From contig JAHHHO010000022.1 in the NCBI GenBank assembly GCA_019359315.1, forward strand, positions 1 to 64,000: a DNA stretch of 64,000 nucleotides, read 5' to 3'. Shown one piece after another: positions 49,741-59,185 of this stretch. Numbering within the stretch: position 1 is the first letter of the stretch; every line of letters begins with the position of its first letter. This stretch comes from Myxacorys californica WJT36-NPBG1. GTDB lineage: Bacteria; Cyanobacteriota; Cyanobacteriia; Leptolyngbyales; Leptolyngbyaceae. The translations under genes were made by a program, and so were the position numbers. The notes under the pieces are model-generated. The model saw nothing but the letters and a program-made list of their open reading frames with translations, was not told where the DNA came from and did not search any database.

Positions 49741-49944
49741 ACCCTGCACAAGTTGCCACAGGAATTGGCCTATTTGACCGATCTCTTGTGTCACCTTGTC
49801 AGGCCCAATGCCAATAAACTGCAAGGCAAACAGTACGATCGCAACTAGAAGTGCCGTTTTTACCGTGGCTTTGACTACTTTGACAAGCCATGTAAATACC
49901 AAAAACGTAACAACGATCGCAGCCCCAAGCAGTAGCAGATCCAT
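49717..49944 (-). CDS. Small membrane protein with element-derived C-terminus
   Basis: 75 residues. Two hydrophobic segments at about 2-22 (DLLLLGAAIVVTFLVFTWLV) and 30-46 (TALLVAIVLFALQFIGI) are followed by an amphipathic region (VTQEIGQIGQFLWQLVQG). Codons 69-75 and the stop (LSTGQKS) lie inside the inverted repeat of the 276-bp element, in exact frame from its outer base at 49740. The original C-terminus was therefore replaced. Small proteins of this kind occur in cyanobacteria; function unknown. It is downstream of the pentapeptide gene by 30 bp. Confidence 0.65.
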   Translation of the reverse strand: MDLLLLGAAIVVTFLVFTWLVKVVKATVKTALLVAIVLFALQFIGIGPDKVTQEIGQIGQFLWQLVQGLSTGQKS

Positions 49945-49974
49945 AGCACTATTAGCGGTCGAGTATAGCTGACT

Positions 49975-50889
49975 TTACCTCAAATCCGTAGCGATGTAGC
50001 CAATCGCTTTAGAAAAGTCTGTGTGCCGTAAGTCTGTATTCTTAAACGTTGCATCCGTCAAATCGGCTTCTCGAAACGAGGTGCCAGTGACGTTTTTCCA
50101 GTGGTAGACAATTGATCGCAGCGACAGAGTTGTACACCCCAAGTAGAACACCGTCGCAAGGCTTAGTAACACTCCAAACCCAAACTCATGCGTGCTGAGA
50201 AACGCGCCTGCTGTTGTGCCCCAGAAAAAAGCAGCCCCGTAGCTGACAATGGTTCCGGCAATGGCGATCGCGACTTTAAAGGCTGGAGTATGTCTAAATC
50301 GCGTCAACAGCAGGAGCGCGATCGCGCCAATCACGATTCCTCGCTGAGCCAGTCTAGTGCGCTGTCCGGCTAAACGTCGAGTCGCGTCATAAAGCTCTAG
50401 GGGTATTGTATCGGGGTGATGTAGCTCGTAGATCGTGAGATAATGGTGCAGTGCTGATCCGTAAAAGAAGGCGATGGTGAATCCCATTAATGCACCGCAT
50501 AACGTCGCAGTGGTGATTCGGGCGATTTGTCCTCGTTTCGTGTTAGGCCACAGCGCAGCCAGTGTGGAACAAACGCTCGTCACACTGAGGATGATAGCCA
50601 GGACAGGAATGAATTCTGCACTCTTGTCTAAGGGCGATTGTGAGATCGTATTCAACACGAGCCGAGAAACCGCATCTCCGCTAACGAGTGCAACGCTGAT
50701 CGTCAGCAAGACCAAACCAACTTTCTGCCGTCTGCTCAGACCTGTGATCGCGCCTGTAAAATTTGCCCCATTCAACTGAGCATTTTTGAAGTTGCACCCT
50801 CGAATGTCTGCACCCTGAAAGTCAGATCCAGCTAGATTCTGCGCTTTGAAGGAGCGATTTTGAAGATTTTGGTGAGTGAAGTTCGGCAT
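49975..50889 (-). CDS. Pentapeptide-repeat membrane protein
   Basis: 304 residues from the ATG at 50889; the frame is open further but the pentapeptide repeats begin at this start. Residues about 5-45 are A(D/N)LxX repeats: NLQNRSFKAQNLAGSDFQGA, then DIRGCNFKNAQLNGANFTGA. About six membrane helices follow, and a second set of repeats closes the protein (FREADLTDATFKNTDLRHTD). Such proteins form right-handed beta helices; the role is unknown. It starts 93 bp from the divergent phosphodiester glycosidase gene. The C-terminal repeat block is short and may have been truncated. Confidence 0.8.
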   Translation of the reverse strand: MPNFTHQNLQNRSFKAQNLAGSDFQGADIRGCNFKNAQLNGANFTGAITGLSRRQKVGLVLLTISVALVSGDAVSRLVLNTISQSPLDKSAEFIPVLAIILSVTSVCSTLAALWPNTKRGQIARITTATLCGALMGFTIAFFYGSALHHYLTIYELHHPDTIPLELYDATRRLAGQRTRLAQRGIVIGAIALLLLTRFRHTPAFKVAIAIAGTIVSYGAAFFWGTTAGAFLSTHEFGFGVLLSLATVFYLGCTTLSLRSIVYHWKNVTGTSFREADLTDATFKNTDLRHTDFSKAIGYIATDLR

Positions 50890-50982
50890 AGCGGAAATTG
50901 CAAGATTCAGCCTGAAGTACAGTAAACCATGTGATGTGTAAGTTGTTACCATCAATTCCCAGTCACTCAATCCTCAATAACA

Positions 50983-51897
50983 ATGATGAAACTGCATTTT
51001 CCGGGACATCTTAAACCGATTTTCAGTATTTTAGTGGGAGGATTGCTCAGTATTCCAATCTTGCTGTACGTTTTGGCGCAATTCTCTCGTCCCCCTCGTA
51101 CGGATGAGACGCGATCGCTCTTTCCCAATGTGACCTACACCCGGGATGCCATAGCCCTTCCCCGTCCGGTCATGATTCACGTTGTTCGCTTAGATCTATC
51201 TGCTCAGAATCTGAAGGTGTTTGCCACTCCGGGAGTTCGGGCAGAGCGAAATAGGCCAGAAGTCAAAGCGCGAACCGTTTCAGAGTTTCTTAGGGAATTT
51301 CGCGTTCAGGTTGCCATTAACGCCAATTTTTTCTATCCGTTTCGAGAATTAGCGCCGTGGGATTTCTATCCTCGTAGTGGGGATGGGGCAAACAATACAG
51401 GCCAAGTCGTCTCCAACGGGACAACCTATTCTTTGCCTCAGTATGATTGGTCTACGCTCTGCTTTTCGGCCCAAAATCGCGCTCAAATCGATAAGCTTGG
51501 AGTGTGTCCGGCGGGGACGGCACAGGCGATCGCGGGAAATGATGTATTAGTGAAGCAAGGCAAACCTGTGTCTCTGCCCCCAGACGTGGCAAAAAAAGAT
51601 GAGCCATATCCACGCACAGCCATTGCGATCGATAAAACAGGTGAGAAAGTTTGGTTAGTGGTGGTTGATGGAAAGCAGTTTCGCTATAGCGAAGGGCTAA
51701 CGATCGCCGAATTGACAGACTATATTGTGACCCAATTGGGAGCCGATGCTGCTCTAAACTTAGATGGCGGTGGATCTGTAACTCTAGCTGTGGAAACGCC
51801 AACAGGAGCGCAGGTTTTAAATGCACCAATTCAGACTCGATTACCGATGCGAGAACGCCCGGTGGCGAGCCACTTAGGATTTTACGTTGGGCGATAG
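50983..51897 (+). CDS. Phosphodiester glycosidase family protein, membrane-anchored or exported
   Basis: 304 residues. One N-terminal hydrophobic segment (about 12-30, FSILVGGLLSIPILLYVLA) serves as signal or anchor. The catalytic-type domain resembles the NAGPA (phosphodiester glycosidase) family: LKVFATPGVRAE, VAINANFFYP, TAIAIDKTGEKVWLVVVDG and the diagnostic ALNLDGGGSVTL. Human NAGPA removes N-acetylglucosamine from a phosphodiester; bacterial members are thought to act on cell-wall glycans. Divergent from the pentapeptide gene. Family is secure; substrate unknown. Confidence 0.85.
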   Translation: MMKLHFPGHLKPIFSILVGGLLSIPILLYVLAQFSRPPRTDETRSLFPNVTYTRDAIALPRPVMIHVVRLDLSAQNLKVFATPGVRAERNRPEVKARTVSEFLREFRVQVAINANFFYPFRELAPWDFYPRSGDGANNTGQVVSNGTTYSLPQYDWSTLCFSAQNRAQIDKLGVCPAGTAQAIAGNDVLVKQGKPVSLPPDVAKKDEPYPRTAIAIDKTGEKVWLVVVDGKQFRYSEGLTIAELTDYIVTQLGADAALNLDGGGSVTLAVETPTGAQVLNAPIQTRLPMRERPVASHLGFYVGR

Positions 51898-51917
51898 GAG
51901 CGGGTATAGGATGTGAG

Positions 51918-53123
51918 CTAACGCAATGCCCAAGCTAGAAACCGCTCGGTGTAATATAGGGCTAGTTGATTACCCACTCCATTAAACACGGCATCAAACG
52001 CATGTTCTGCCCATGGAACTTCAATGAATACAGTAGTATTGCCATTTTTATTTAACTTTTCATACAAGGCGCGTCCATATTTTGATTGAACGACGTGATC
52101 ACGCTTGCCATAAATCAGCAGAGTTGGTGGCAATCCAGGTTTCACATATTCGTAAGGAGATGCCTGCCGATATAATCCTGGCAACTCTTGAGGAGTGCCG
52201 CCTAGAAACGATCGCAAAATAGCCTGTATGTCTAGTGGGTCAGGAGAGGGCGGATCTTCATAGCCAAGGGTCAGCTCCACTGGACTGTAGTAACTGACGA
52301 TCGCCCGAATTGGCAACACTTGAGATTGAAAGCCCGTTAATTTTGCTAAGTGCCCGCCTGCCGAACGGCCCATCAATGCAATTCTATTAATATCAATATC
52401 GTATTCATTAGCATGTTGCTGAATAAACTCAAGTGCAGTTTTAATATCTGCTATCTGTGTTGGGAACTTATACTGAGGTGCATGACGATAATCGATTGCC
52501 ATTACGGTATATCCGCGAGCCGCCATGTATTGGCTAAAATTTTCATTGGCGGACGGAGAACCCGTTACCCACGCTCCTCCGTAAATCATGATAATGGTTG
52601 GATTTTTACCCGGCTCCATCGGGCGGTATGCATTCATCGTTAACTGAACGCCATCAGGACTCGCCACTTGAATTCCTGTTGTTTTACGGATCTCTTGAGT
52701 CGGGATTCCGCGAAATGCATCGATCAAAACAAACGGATCAGGACGCATTTTCGCTTGAGAGATTTGAGTTAAGTACGTTTCACCGAGACCCACTTTCATG
52801 GAGATCGCAGCTTCCTGATTGGCTCCCGAAAACTGCACCAGCGGCAATGTACTGATGACTAACGCCACTATACTGATCCCCAACACGACATAAGATCCCC
52901 GGTTTGACAACAGCTTGAGGGCAATTAACGTTGCGATCGCATTGAGTCCAATCAGCCAAGGACTCACCTCCGCTGCGCCCACGGCTAACGGCAGCACTGC
53001 AATCACGGGAGGGGGCACGACAATCCAACTAGCAAGAAATAGCCCCGTGCAACTTAATAACAGGGCAATCACCCTGAGGTAGTAAACGTTGAGCAGTTTG
53101 TTTATAAGGTTCATAGTGGCCAC
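51918..53123 (-). CDS. Alpha/beta hydrolase (esterase-type) with N-terminal membrane region
   Basis: 401 residues. Three hydrophobic segments at about 12-95 anchor the protein. The hydrolase domain begins near 150: oxyanion block IIMIYGGAWVTGS (in place of HGGG), VMAIDYRHAPQYKFP, nucleophile elbow MGRSAGGHLA, acid region LLIYGKRDHVVQ and catalytic histidine WAEHAFDAVFN. It resembles hormone-sensitive-lipase-type esterases; the substrate is unknown. It follows the MocR-type gene on the same strand with a 9-bp gap and could be in one operon with it. Confidence 0.88.
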   Translation of the reverse strand: MATMNLINKLLNVYYLRVIALLLSCTGLFLASWIVVPPPVIAVLPLAVGAAEVSPWLIGLNAIATLIALKLLSNRGSYVVLGISIVALVISTLPLVQFSGANQEAAISMKVGLGETYLTQISQAKMRPDPFVLIDAFRGIPTQEIRKTTGIQVASPDGVQLTMNAYRPMEPGKNPTIIMIYGGAWVTGSPSANENFSQYMAARGYTVMAIDYRHAPQYKFPTQIADIKTALEFIQQHANEYDIDINRIALMGRSAGGHLAKLTGFQSQVLPIRAIVSYYSPVELTLGYEDPPSPDPLDIQAILRSFLGGTPQELPGLYRQASPYEYVKPGLPPTLLIYGKRDHVVQSKYGRALYEKLNKNGNTTVFIEVPWAEHAFDAVFNGVGNQLALYYTERFLAWALR

Positions 53124-53132
53124 AAATGAGGT

Positions 53133-54620
53133 CTATTCTAAACCATCATTTCTTTCCTCGACGCCCAGCATCTTCTTAGCCAACTGCTGTTTAACTAGAG
53201 ATCCTAGCGTTTGCATCGCGTCATTAATGGTTTGTGACCACGGCAGTCCACAATTTAACCGGAGACAGTTTGTATAGTTTCCAGAGGGCGAAAACATATT
53301 ACCAGGAGCCACGCTAATGCGATGTTCCAGCGCCTTTTCGTAGAGTGCCATCGCGTCAAATTCATTGGGTAATTCTAGCCACAGCACATGCCCGCCGCCG
53401 GGTCGAGTGACTCGCGTTGGGCAGGGGAAATACTCACAAATGGCTTGAGTCATGCGGGAAAGCTGGGCTTGATAAGCGCGGCGGAGATGGCGAAGATGGC
53501 GATCGTAACTGCCCGTCGATAGAAATGCGGCGACCGTCAGTTGAGGTGCGATCGCGGTTGTCCAGTTCATTGCCATTTTCAACTGTTGAACCTTCATCTG
53601 ATAGCGTCCTGGCGCACACCAACCAATTCTCAATCCAGGCGACAGCGTTTTGCTAACCGATGCACAATACAACACCCGTTCTGTTGTATCAAACGCTTTA
53701 ATCGCTTTAGGCCGATGCCCTGACAGAAACGTCTCGCCGTAGGTGTCATCTTCAATCAAAGGTACGTCATAGCGTTCGAGCAGTTCCAGAAGGTGCTTTT
53801 TCTTCGAGTCACTCATACAACTGCCCAATGGATTACTAAAGTTGGACACTAGAAGACAAGCGGCAATAGGGCGTTGTTCGAGGGCAATTTCCAACTGCTC
53901 AAGGGAGATTCCATCTTTTGGATGAGTTGAAATTTCCAACGCTTTGAGGTGCAAAGATTCTAAGATTTCTAGAAATCCATAATAGGTCGGCGACTCGATC
54001 GCTACGATGTCTCCTGGTTTCGTCACAGCTCGCAATGCTAAATGAATCGCCTCGGTTGCACCATTGGTAATGACTAAGTCATCGGGAGATAAAGAACATC
54101 CTGCCTCCATTAATCGTTTGGCAACCTCATGGCGCAACGCTTCACATCCATTCGATGGACTGTAGGTGTGCAGGAGCGCAGGATTTGTCCGCAAGATTTT
54201 TCCCATCAACCGATTTAATGCGTCAACAGGCAGCAATTCAATACCGGGAACCGCTGTTCCTAAGCCAACATTGCAGGTATCGCGCATCGTTTCACTGACT
54301 CGAAACGCTAGAGAAATATCAACGGGAAGCGCTTGTTTTGGCAACGTACACTGATGGGGTTCATCTGGAGGGTTGAGGTGAACGGGCTTGACAAAATAGC
54401 CTGACTGCGGACGAGCTTCAATCACTCCTTGATCTTCAAGAGAGCGATAGGCTTCAAGAACAGTCGAGATACTGATGGAGAGTTGCTGATGAAGCTTGCG
54501 AACAGACGGTAAGCGATCGCCGTCTTGTAATGTACCTTCGCTGATCAACGTGCGAATCCGATCGGCAACTTGCTCATACAACGTTGAAGACGGCGTTGCA
54601 TCAATGGGCTTTATTTTCAT
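53133..54620 (-). CDS. MocR-type GntR regulator with aminotransferase domain
   Basis: 495 residues. An N-terminal GntR winged helix (about 10-80: LYEQVADRIRTLISEGTLQD, LPSVRKLHQQLSISISTV) is joined to a fold-type I aminotransferase domain. The PLP lysine lies in SVSKTLSPGLRIGW, with VSNFSNPLGSCM and DDTYGETF also visible. MocR proteins use PLP as an effector to control genes for pyridoxal, GABA or amino-acid metabolism. The target may be its downstream esterase or a divergent gene; not shown. Domain call is secure. Confidence 0.9.
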   Translation of the reverse strand: MKIKPIDATPSSTLYEQVADRIRTLISEGTLQDGDRLPSVRKLHQQLSISISTVLEAYRSLEDQGVIEARPQSGYFVKPVHLNPPDEPHQCTLPKQALPVDISLAFRVSETMRDTCNVGLGTAVPGIELLPVDALNRLMGKILRTNPALLHTYSPSNGCEALRHEVAKRLMEAGCSLSPDDLVITNGATEAIHLALRAVTKPGDIVAIESPTYYGFLEILESLHLKALEISTHPKDGISLEQLEIALEQRPIAACLLVSNFSNPLGSCMSDSKKKHLLELLERYDVPLIEDDTYGETFLSGHRPKAIKAFDTTERVLYCASVSKTLSPGLRIGWCAPGRYQMKVQQLKMAMNWTTAIAPQLTVAAFLSTGSYDRHLRHLRRAYQAQLSRMTQAICEYFPCPTRVTRPGGGHVLWLELPNEFDAMALYEKALEHRISVAPGNMFSPSGNYTNCLRLNCGLPWSQTINDAMQTLGSLVKQQLAKKMLGVEERNDGLE

Positions 54621-54866
54621 CGTTCATTCCTCTGTGTTCATTTCTCCGCCGTTAGCGATCAGCAATACAGTTATGGGCAGGAAAGACCATAACAGTGACT
54701 AAAAAATAAACTGTATTCATAACAATTTAGTCTAACTGCATCTGTTTAGACAAGAAAAAATGACTCAAAATTAACGTTAGAGGAAATACAACTACGGCGC
54801 TCGAAAAGCACATAGGGCAAGCATTTTGTCCTCTGCTTTTCCATGCCAAACAACGGAGAAATAATC

Positions 54867-55067
54867 ATGAAAATTCGACTTGACCAGATTTGGCAACATT
54901 GGATAAATACGATCGCAAACCGCTATGAACCGCAAGTGTCGCACCGCCGCGATCGCAAGGGCAACAACTACTTCAAAACGTATGATCCGGAAACTCGCAA
55001 GTCTAATACATTTAGTTCTGAGCAAGAGATCCGCATCTGGTTAGATCAACGTCACTCCGATCTGTAA
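54867..55067 (+). CDS. Short basic hypothetical protein
   Basis: 66 residues from the ATG at 54867, which follows CGGAG at good distance; an ATG eight codons earlier (54843) has no ribosome site. Rich in aromatic and basic residues: IRLDQIWQHWINTIANRYEP and HRRDRKGNNYFKTYDPETRK. The second half (SNTFSSEQEIRIWLDQRH) suggests a small alpha/beta fold. No family recognised. It is a single gene between the regulator and the DinB-like gene. Confidence 0.6.
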   Translation: MKIRLDQIWQHWINTIANRYEPQVSHRRDRKGNNYFKTYDPETRKSNTFSSEQEIRIWLDQRHSDL

Positions 55068-55185
55068 CAAATATAAAAAGTGTTCGAGATCAATTGACAA
55101 CAGAATCTATAACGGTAAGGCACAAGATATTAATTGCGGTCTCAAAAGCACATTACAACGCAGCAGTTTAATTCAAAATCGGAAC

Positions 55186-55716
55186 ATGAATAACGCTTCA
55201 GAGCTTAGCGGAGCCAATCGCATGTACTACACCACACTGGCTGAGTATAACTATTGGATGAACCAGAAACTCTATGCAGTTTGTGCAGATATTCCTGACG
55301 CAAAGCGAAAAGAAGATTTGGGAGCCTTTTTCAAGTCAATTCATGGAACGTTAAACCATATTTTGATCGGCGATCGCATCTGGATGGGACGCTTCACCCA
55401 TCAGCCCTTTATCGCTAAACTCGATGAAGACCTGTATGCTGACTTTGACGAATTACGGCGAGCGCGCGATCGCACCGATCAAGATATTCTAAATTGGACA
55501 ACTCGGCTCTCTCCAGAGTGGCTAAATGCACCATTCGCCTTTACCAGTACTCAACAACCTGTGAAGACGCGAACACGACCCGCTTGGCTGCTCGTGACTC
55601 ATCTGTTTAATCATCAAACCCATCACAGAGGCCAATTAGCGACGCTGCTGAGCCAGCTTGGGTATGATTTAGGTAGAACTGATCTGCCCTATTTGCCTAG
55701 CTTCGACGACTCATGA
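55186..55716 (+). CDS. DinB-family protein
   Basis: 176 residues. A four-helix-bundle DinB/YfiT-like protein: MYYTTLAEYNYWMNQKLYA, IHGTLNHILIGDRIWMGRFT and HLFNHQTHHRGQLATLLSQL. The three histidines (in NHIL and HQTHH) are the expected metal site. Many members act as thiol-dependent S-transferases; the substrate here is unknown. Its stop overlaps the start of the ybaK-type gene by four bases (ATGA), so the two are translationally coupled. A start a few codons later (MYYTTL) is possible. Confidence 0.88.
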   Translation: MNNASELSGANRMYYTTLAEYNYWMNQKLYAVCADIPDAKRKEDLGAFFKSIHGTLNHILIGDRIWMGRFTHQPFIAKLDEDLYADFDELRRARDRTDQDILNWTTRLSPEWLNAPFAFTSTQQPVKTRTRPAWLLVTHLFNHQTHHRGQLATLLSQLGYDLGRTDLPYLPSFDDS

Positions 55717-56192
55717 AGACCAACGCCATTCGCGTTTTAGACAATCTTGGTATCTCCTACGAACTGCGAACCTATGAGGTCGATCCTAACGATCTAGCGG
55801 CAGAAAGCGTTGCCCAGAAAATCGGATTGCCTGCGGAACAAGTGTTTAAAACTTTGGTGGTGCGAGGTGATAAACATGGAATTGCTCTTGCTGTGATTCC
55901 AGGCAATACTCAGCTAGATCTCAAAGCGTTCGCGCAACTATCTGAAAATCGAAGAATTGAAACGGTTTCTCTTAAGGAAGTGCAGCCCCTTACAGGATAC
56001 ATTCGCGGAGGGGTGACAGCATTAGCGTGCAAAAAAGAGTATCCAGTCTACGTTGATGAATTGATTGAACTTTTTGATGTCATCTCTATTTCTGCTGGTA
56101 TGCGAGGACTGCAAATTTTATTACATCCTAGCGATTATATTCACGCTGTTAAAGGTGTTGTTGGGATGATTTCACAGGATAAGACTACTTGA
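55713..56192 (+). CDS. ybaK: YbaK/EbsC-type aminoacyl-tRNA deacylase
   Basis: 159 residues, normal for the family. It would hydrolyse Cys-tRNA(Pro) and related mischarged tRNAs. Seen: IGLPAEQVFKTLVVRGDKHG with the conserved lysines, LAVIPGNTQLDLKAFAQL, GYIRGGVTALACKKEYPVYV and the terminal GMRGLQILLHPSDYI. The INS superfamily also contains ProXp-ala, but the GG and GMRG motifs favour YbaK. It is coupled to the DinB-like gene by a 4-base overlap; no functional reason for the pairing is evident. Confidence 0.92.
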   Translation: MKTNAIRVLDNLGISYELRTYEVDPNDLAAESVAQKIGLPAEQVFKTLVVRGDKHGIALAVIPGNTQLDLKAFAQLSENRRIETVSLKEVQPLTGYIRGGVTALACKKEYPVYVDELIELFDVISISAGMRGLQILLHPSDYIHAVKGVVGMISQDKTT

Positions 56193-56344
56193 GCGAGGCT
56201 ATTGGATGCGATCGCGAAGCTGTATCTGTATCAAATTTGAGAACAACTCCCCAATCAACTGAACAGCGAGGCTAATATCGTTGCACAACATTCATTTTGC
56301 GCTTTCTACAAAATCCTTGAAGAAGCGTATTTTCGGAGAAACGT

Positions 56345-56986
56345 ATGGCTACTCGCAAATTTGGACTTATTCTTGGTTTTCTCTCACTAACAGCAAGTGC
56401 TTCGGCAGCAGTTCTGATGTTCCCAGAACAAACTATCGGACTTACGCCGCTTACAAAGCCGCTTCAGCAAAATCAAACTCGCGTTGTATTAACGCGTCAA
56501 TCGACCTCAACAACTCGAAAAAGCTACACTAATAAGCAGTTTGGGTTTCGCTTCAGCTATCCAACCCAATTGGCTTTAGATAAGACTCATGAGAAGAAAC
56601 AGCCACGAGCCGGAGAAACGCTGCGGTCGAGTCTTTCTCTCTGGCCTCAGAAGGTCTACGACAACATTCAGGCAGGCAAATATGAAGGCGGAACAGAATA
56701 TCCTCCCAGCATTGATGTTTCAGTACACAGCAATCCTAAAAAACTCTCTCTTATAAATTGGGCCAAAGGGCATCAACCAGGAATTCAGAACGTGCGATCG
56801 CTGAAAGTGGACGGACAAGCGGGCATTGCATACACGGCAGATGGGCTTTACGCATCCGATAATGTGGCATTCTATAGCCCGAACCGCCAAATCATTCTCT
56901 TGAGTGTGGGCTATCTCAACCCAAATGAGCAACCTCTACGCAGCGCTTTTCAGGATATTGTTGCCAGCTTTCGATTTGTTCGGTAG
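56345..56986 (+). CDS. Exported hypothetical protein, PsbP-like C-terminal half possible
   Basis: 213 residues with a signal peptide (MATRKFGLILGFLSLTASAS, cleavage after about AVLMF or earlier). A Thr/Gln/Ser-rich linker leads to a domain beginning YTNKQFGFRFSYPTQLALD and ending FQDIVASFRFVR. The FGFRFSYP start and ASFRF end are reminiscent of PsbP/MOG1-like folds found in cyanobacterial lumen or periplasmic proteins, but the similarity is slight. Function unknown. It is upstream of the GUN4-WD40 gene on the same strand. Confidence 0.65.
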   Translation: MATRKFGLILGFLSLTASASAAVLMFPEQTIGLTPLTKPLQQNQTRVVLTRQSTSTTRKSYTNKQFGFRFSYPTQLALDKTHEKKQPRAGETLRSSLSLWPQKVYDNIQAGKYEGGTEYPPSIDVSVHSNPKKLSLINWAKGHQPGIQNVRSLKVDGQAGIAYTADGLYASDNVAFYSPNRQIILLSVGYLNPNEQPLRSAFQDIVASFRFVR

Positions 56987-57218
56987 CAGATGAACTCTCT
57001 AGCGCTCTTGACCCACAAGGCATTGCTCTGAAAAAATGCCATTGACTTATGCCTATAGGAACTACAGGCACGGCTCAGTCTGTCTGAATTATCTGAATTA
57101 ATTGAAGTCTGGGATTCAGGTTTCTCAATCTGGTGAGTCACTAAAGTGGAAAGTCCAAAGTGGAAAGTCCAACCAGACTCATCCAATCTACCTTAAGCGC
57201 ATCGTTCAACACAGCCAC

Positions 57219-59114
57219 ATGAACCATCGGATTTCTTACCTACTCCCTCTGGGAATTGGTCTACTAATCACCCTTTCGCAATCGCTTGCAGGAATGGCAG
57301 CGGATTTGAGTCAGCGTTCTGTCCTAACGGCACAAACGACTGCGGCTCCTAGCCAAGACTATAAGCTGCTACAGAATTTGCTCGCTGCCAAGAACTGGCA
57401 GGCAGCAGATCAAGAAACCCGGCGCATTTTACAGCAGTGGATACATGCAGATGGTGATCTGTTTGCAGTCCCACGAGCGAACACTATTCCAGCAGAAGCG
57501 ATTCAGACTCTCGATCGGATGTGGCGAGATGCGAGTGGAGGTCGCTTTGGCTTTGGTGTGCAGCAGCGAATCTGGCAAGAAGCCTTGGCTCAGAATCCAA
57601 CGAACGTTAATGCTGCCGTGAAAGCGTTTGGCGATCGCGTCGGCTGGACTCGCACCACACCAGACCCCACGAATTTCATTGCTCCTGACTGGCTCACAGA
57701 GCCGGAATTGAAGTACAGCACTCAGGCTCCTCAAGGGCATCTGCCGTGGGCAGGCATCTCATGGGAAGTCGTCTCTAAGCTGGCTCAAGCGCAGGGCTGC
57801 GGCAGTTGCACGACCGACGCTCTATATTTACAGGGAGAGCGCTTTATCCGCTATGTTCCTGCCCTATTCAACCGAGTCGGAACGGCTCTCGATACTCCAT
57901 CCTCTGTCAATCCTTGGCAGAACCTGCAACAACGACAACAAATTAATCTCAAGGCACTTTATCCAAATATCTCCTGTCCTGTTTACACCCTAGATCAAGC
58001 GATTAGTCCAAACAGTCAAATTCTGGCTGTGAGCAGCTATAGCTATGAGCGGGCGTGTGTCGGAGCAACAAACAACAGCACACTGGCTCTGTGGAACCTT
58101 CAGCGAGGAACGCGACTCGTTACCTTAGTGCGAGGACAGGCGACGGAATCTTCTTCCTACAAAGGACAAGCTCAAGAACCGCCGACCCAACCGACTCGAA
58201 TTGTGGGGGATGTGGCAAATGCGATCGCGTTTACGCCAGATAGCCGTCTAATTGCCGCAGGTCTCTCAAATGGCAACATTCGCCTATGGGCAACCGATAC
58301 AGGACAAGTTATTCGGGCTATAGCTGCTCATCCCTACGCAGTCAGAGCGATCTCCATCAGTCCCGATGCCCAGTTCCTAGCGAGCGGTAGTTCCGACCAG
58401 ACGGTCAAGATCTGGAATCTTCAAACTGGACAGGTACGGCAAACCATTCGGCTACAACCCGCCGGTGGAATCGTGCATACGGTGCTGATTAGCCCTGATG
58501 GTCAACGAGTTGCTACGGCTACCGACAAAAACAGGCTACAGCTTTGGGAGATTTCAACGGGTCGGCTGATTCGCACTCTTGTGAATGAAACCGTCACCAC
58601 CGATGATCGACTGCCCATGATGTTTAGCCCCAGTGGGCAAGTGATCGCGATCGCAGATGTTGACCATAGCGTTAAGCTTTGGAACGCTACAACAGGGGCA
58701 CGGCTGATTACCCTGCGAGGACACCAAAAGACGGTGCAAGCGATCGCCTTTAGTCCAGATGGTCAAACGCTAGCCAGCAGTAGCCAGGACAACAGCGTGC
58801 GATTGTGGAATCTGAAAACTTACCAGTCGGCACGAACGCTCAAGGTTGCAGACTCAGCGGGTCACCCGATCATGCCAATCAACGCAGGACATCTAGCCTT
58901 TAGTCCAACTGGACAAGTGCTGGCAATGAGTGCCTTACTGCTGCCGACTGTCCAGAGCGAACCAATTCCCACCCAAGGCATTCGGTTGTGGGATGTGGCA
59001 AGTGGTCAGACGGTGAAAGCGATCGAAGGGGCGTATACGTTTGACTTTAGTCCGAATAATCGGTTTCTAGTCACTAACGGTCAAACAGTGCAAATCTGGC
59101 AGACGCCGCAGTGA
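57219..59114 (+). CDS. Exported GUN4-WD40 repeat protein
   Basis: 631 residues from the ATG at 57219 (MNHRISYLL), giving a good signal peptide (LLPLGIGLLITLSQSLAGMA); the frame is open 39 codons further upstream. Residues about 40-160 form a GUN4-type domain: LLQNLLAAKNWQAADQETRR and GRFGFGVQQRIWQEA. The rest is a WD40 propeller with repeats such as IAFTPDSRLIAAGLSNGNIR, FLASGSSDQTVKIWNLQTGQ and TLASSSQDNSVRLWNLKT. GUN4 binds porphyrins in chlorophyll synthesis; exported GUN4 domains are different proteins whose ligand is unknown. Confidence 0.9.
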   Translation: MNHRISYLLPLGIGLLITLSQSLAGMAADLSQRSVLTAQTTAAPSQDYKLLQNLLAAKNWQAADQETRRILQQWIHADGDLFAVPRANTIPAEAIQTLDRMWRDASGGRFGFGVQQRIWQEALAQNPTNVNAAVKAFGDRVGWTRTTPDPTNFIAPDWLTEPELKYSTQAPQGHLPWAGISWEVVSKLAQAQGCGSCTTDALYLQGERFIRYVPALFNRVGTALDTPSSVNPWQNLQQRQQINLKALYPNISCPVYTLDQAISPNSQILAVSSYSYERACVGATNNSTLALWNLQRGTRLVTLVRGQATESSSYKGQAQEPPTQPTRIVGDVANAIAFTPDSRLIAAGLSNGNIRLWATDTGQVIRAIAAHPYAVRAISISPDAQFLASGSSDQTVKIWNLQTGQVRQTIRLQPAGGIVHTVLISPDGQRVATATDKNRLQLWEISTGRLIRTLVNETVTTDDRLPMMFSPSGQVIAIADVDHSVKLWNATTGARLITLRGHQKTVQAIAFSPDGQTLASSSQDNSVRLWNLKTYQSARTLKVADSAGHPIMPINAGHLAFSPTGQVLAMSALLLPTVQSEPIPTQGIRLWDVASGQTVKAIEGAYTFDFSPNNRFLVTNGQTVQIWQTPQ

Positions 59115-59185
59115 CTTTAGAGCGTTTCCTTCGGAGTTGCGCTCTGCGCTAATCGCTTTGCCAGAACCTTTCAAAGGGGATCGCA
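59115..59185. repeat. Dispersed repeat in a convergent gap
   Basis: TTTAGAGCGTTTCCTTCGG, then AGTTGCGCTCTGCGCTAA, occupies the space between the convergent GUN4-WD40 and rdgB genes. The second part is the exact complement of TTAGCGCAGAGCGCAACT near 31458. AGAGCG and CGCTCT can pair, so it may work as a terminator. Confidence 0.6.
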
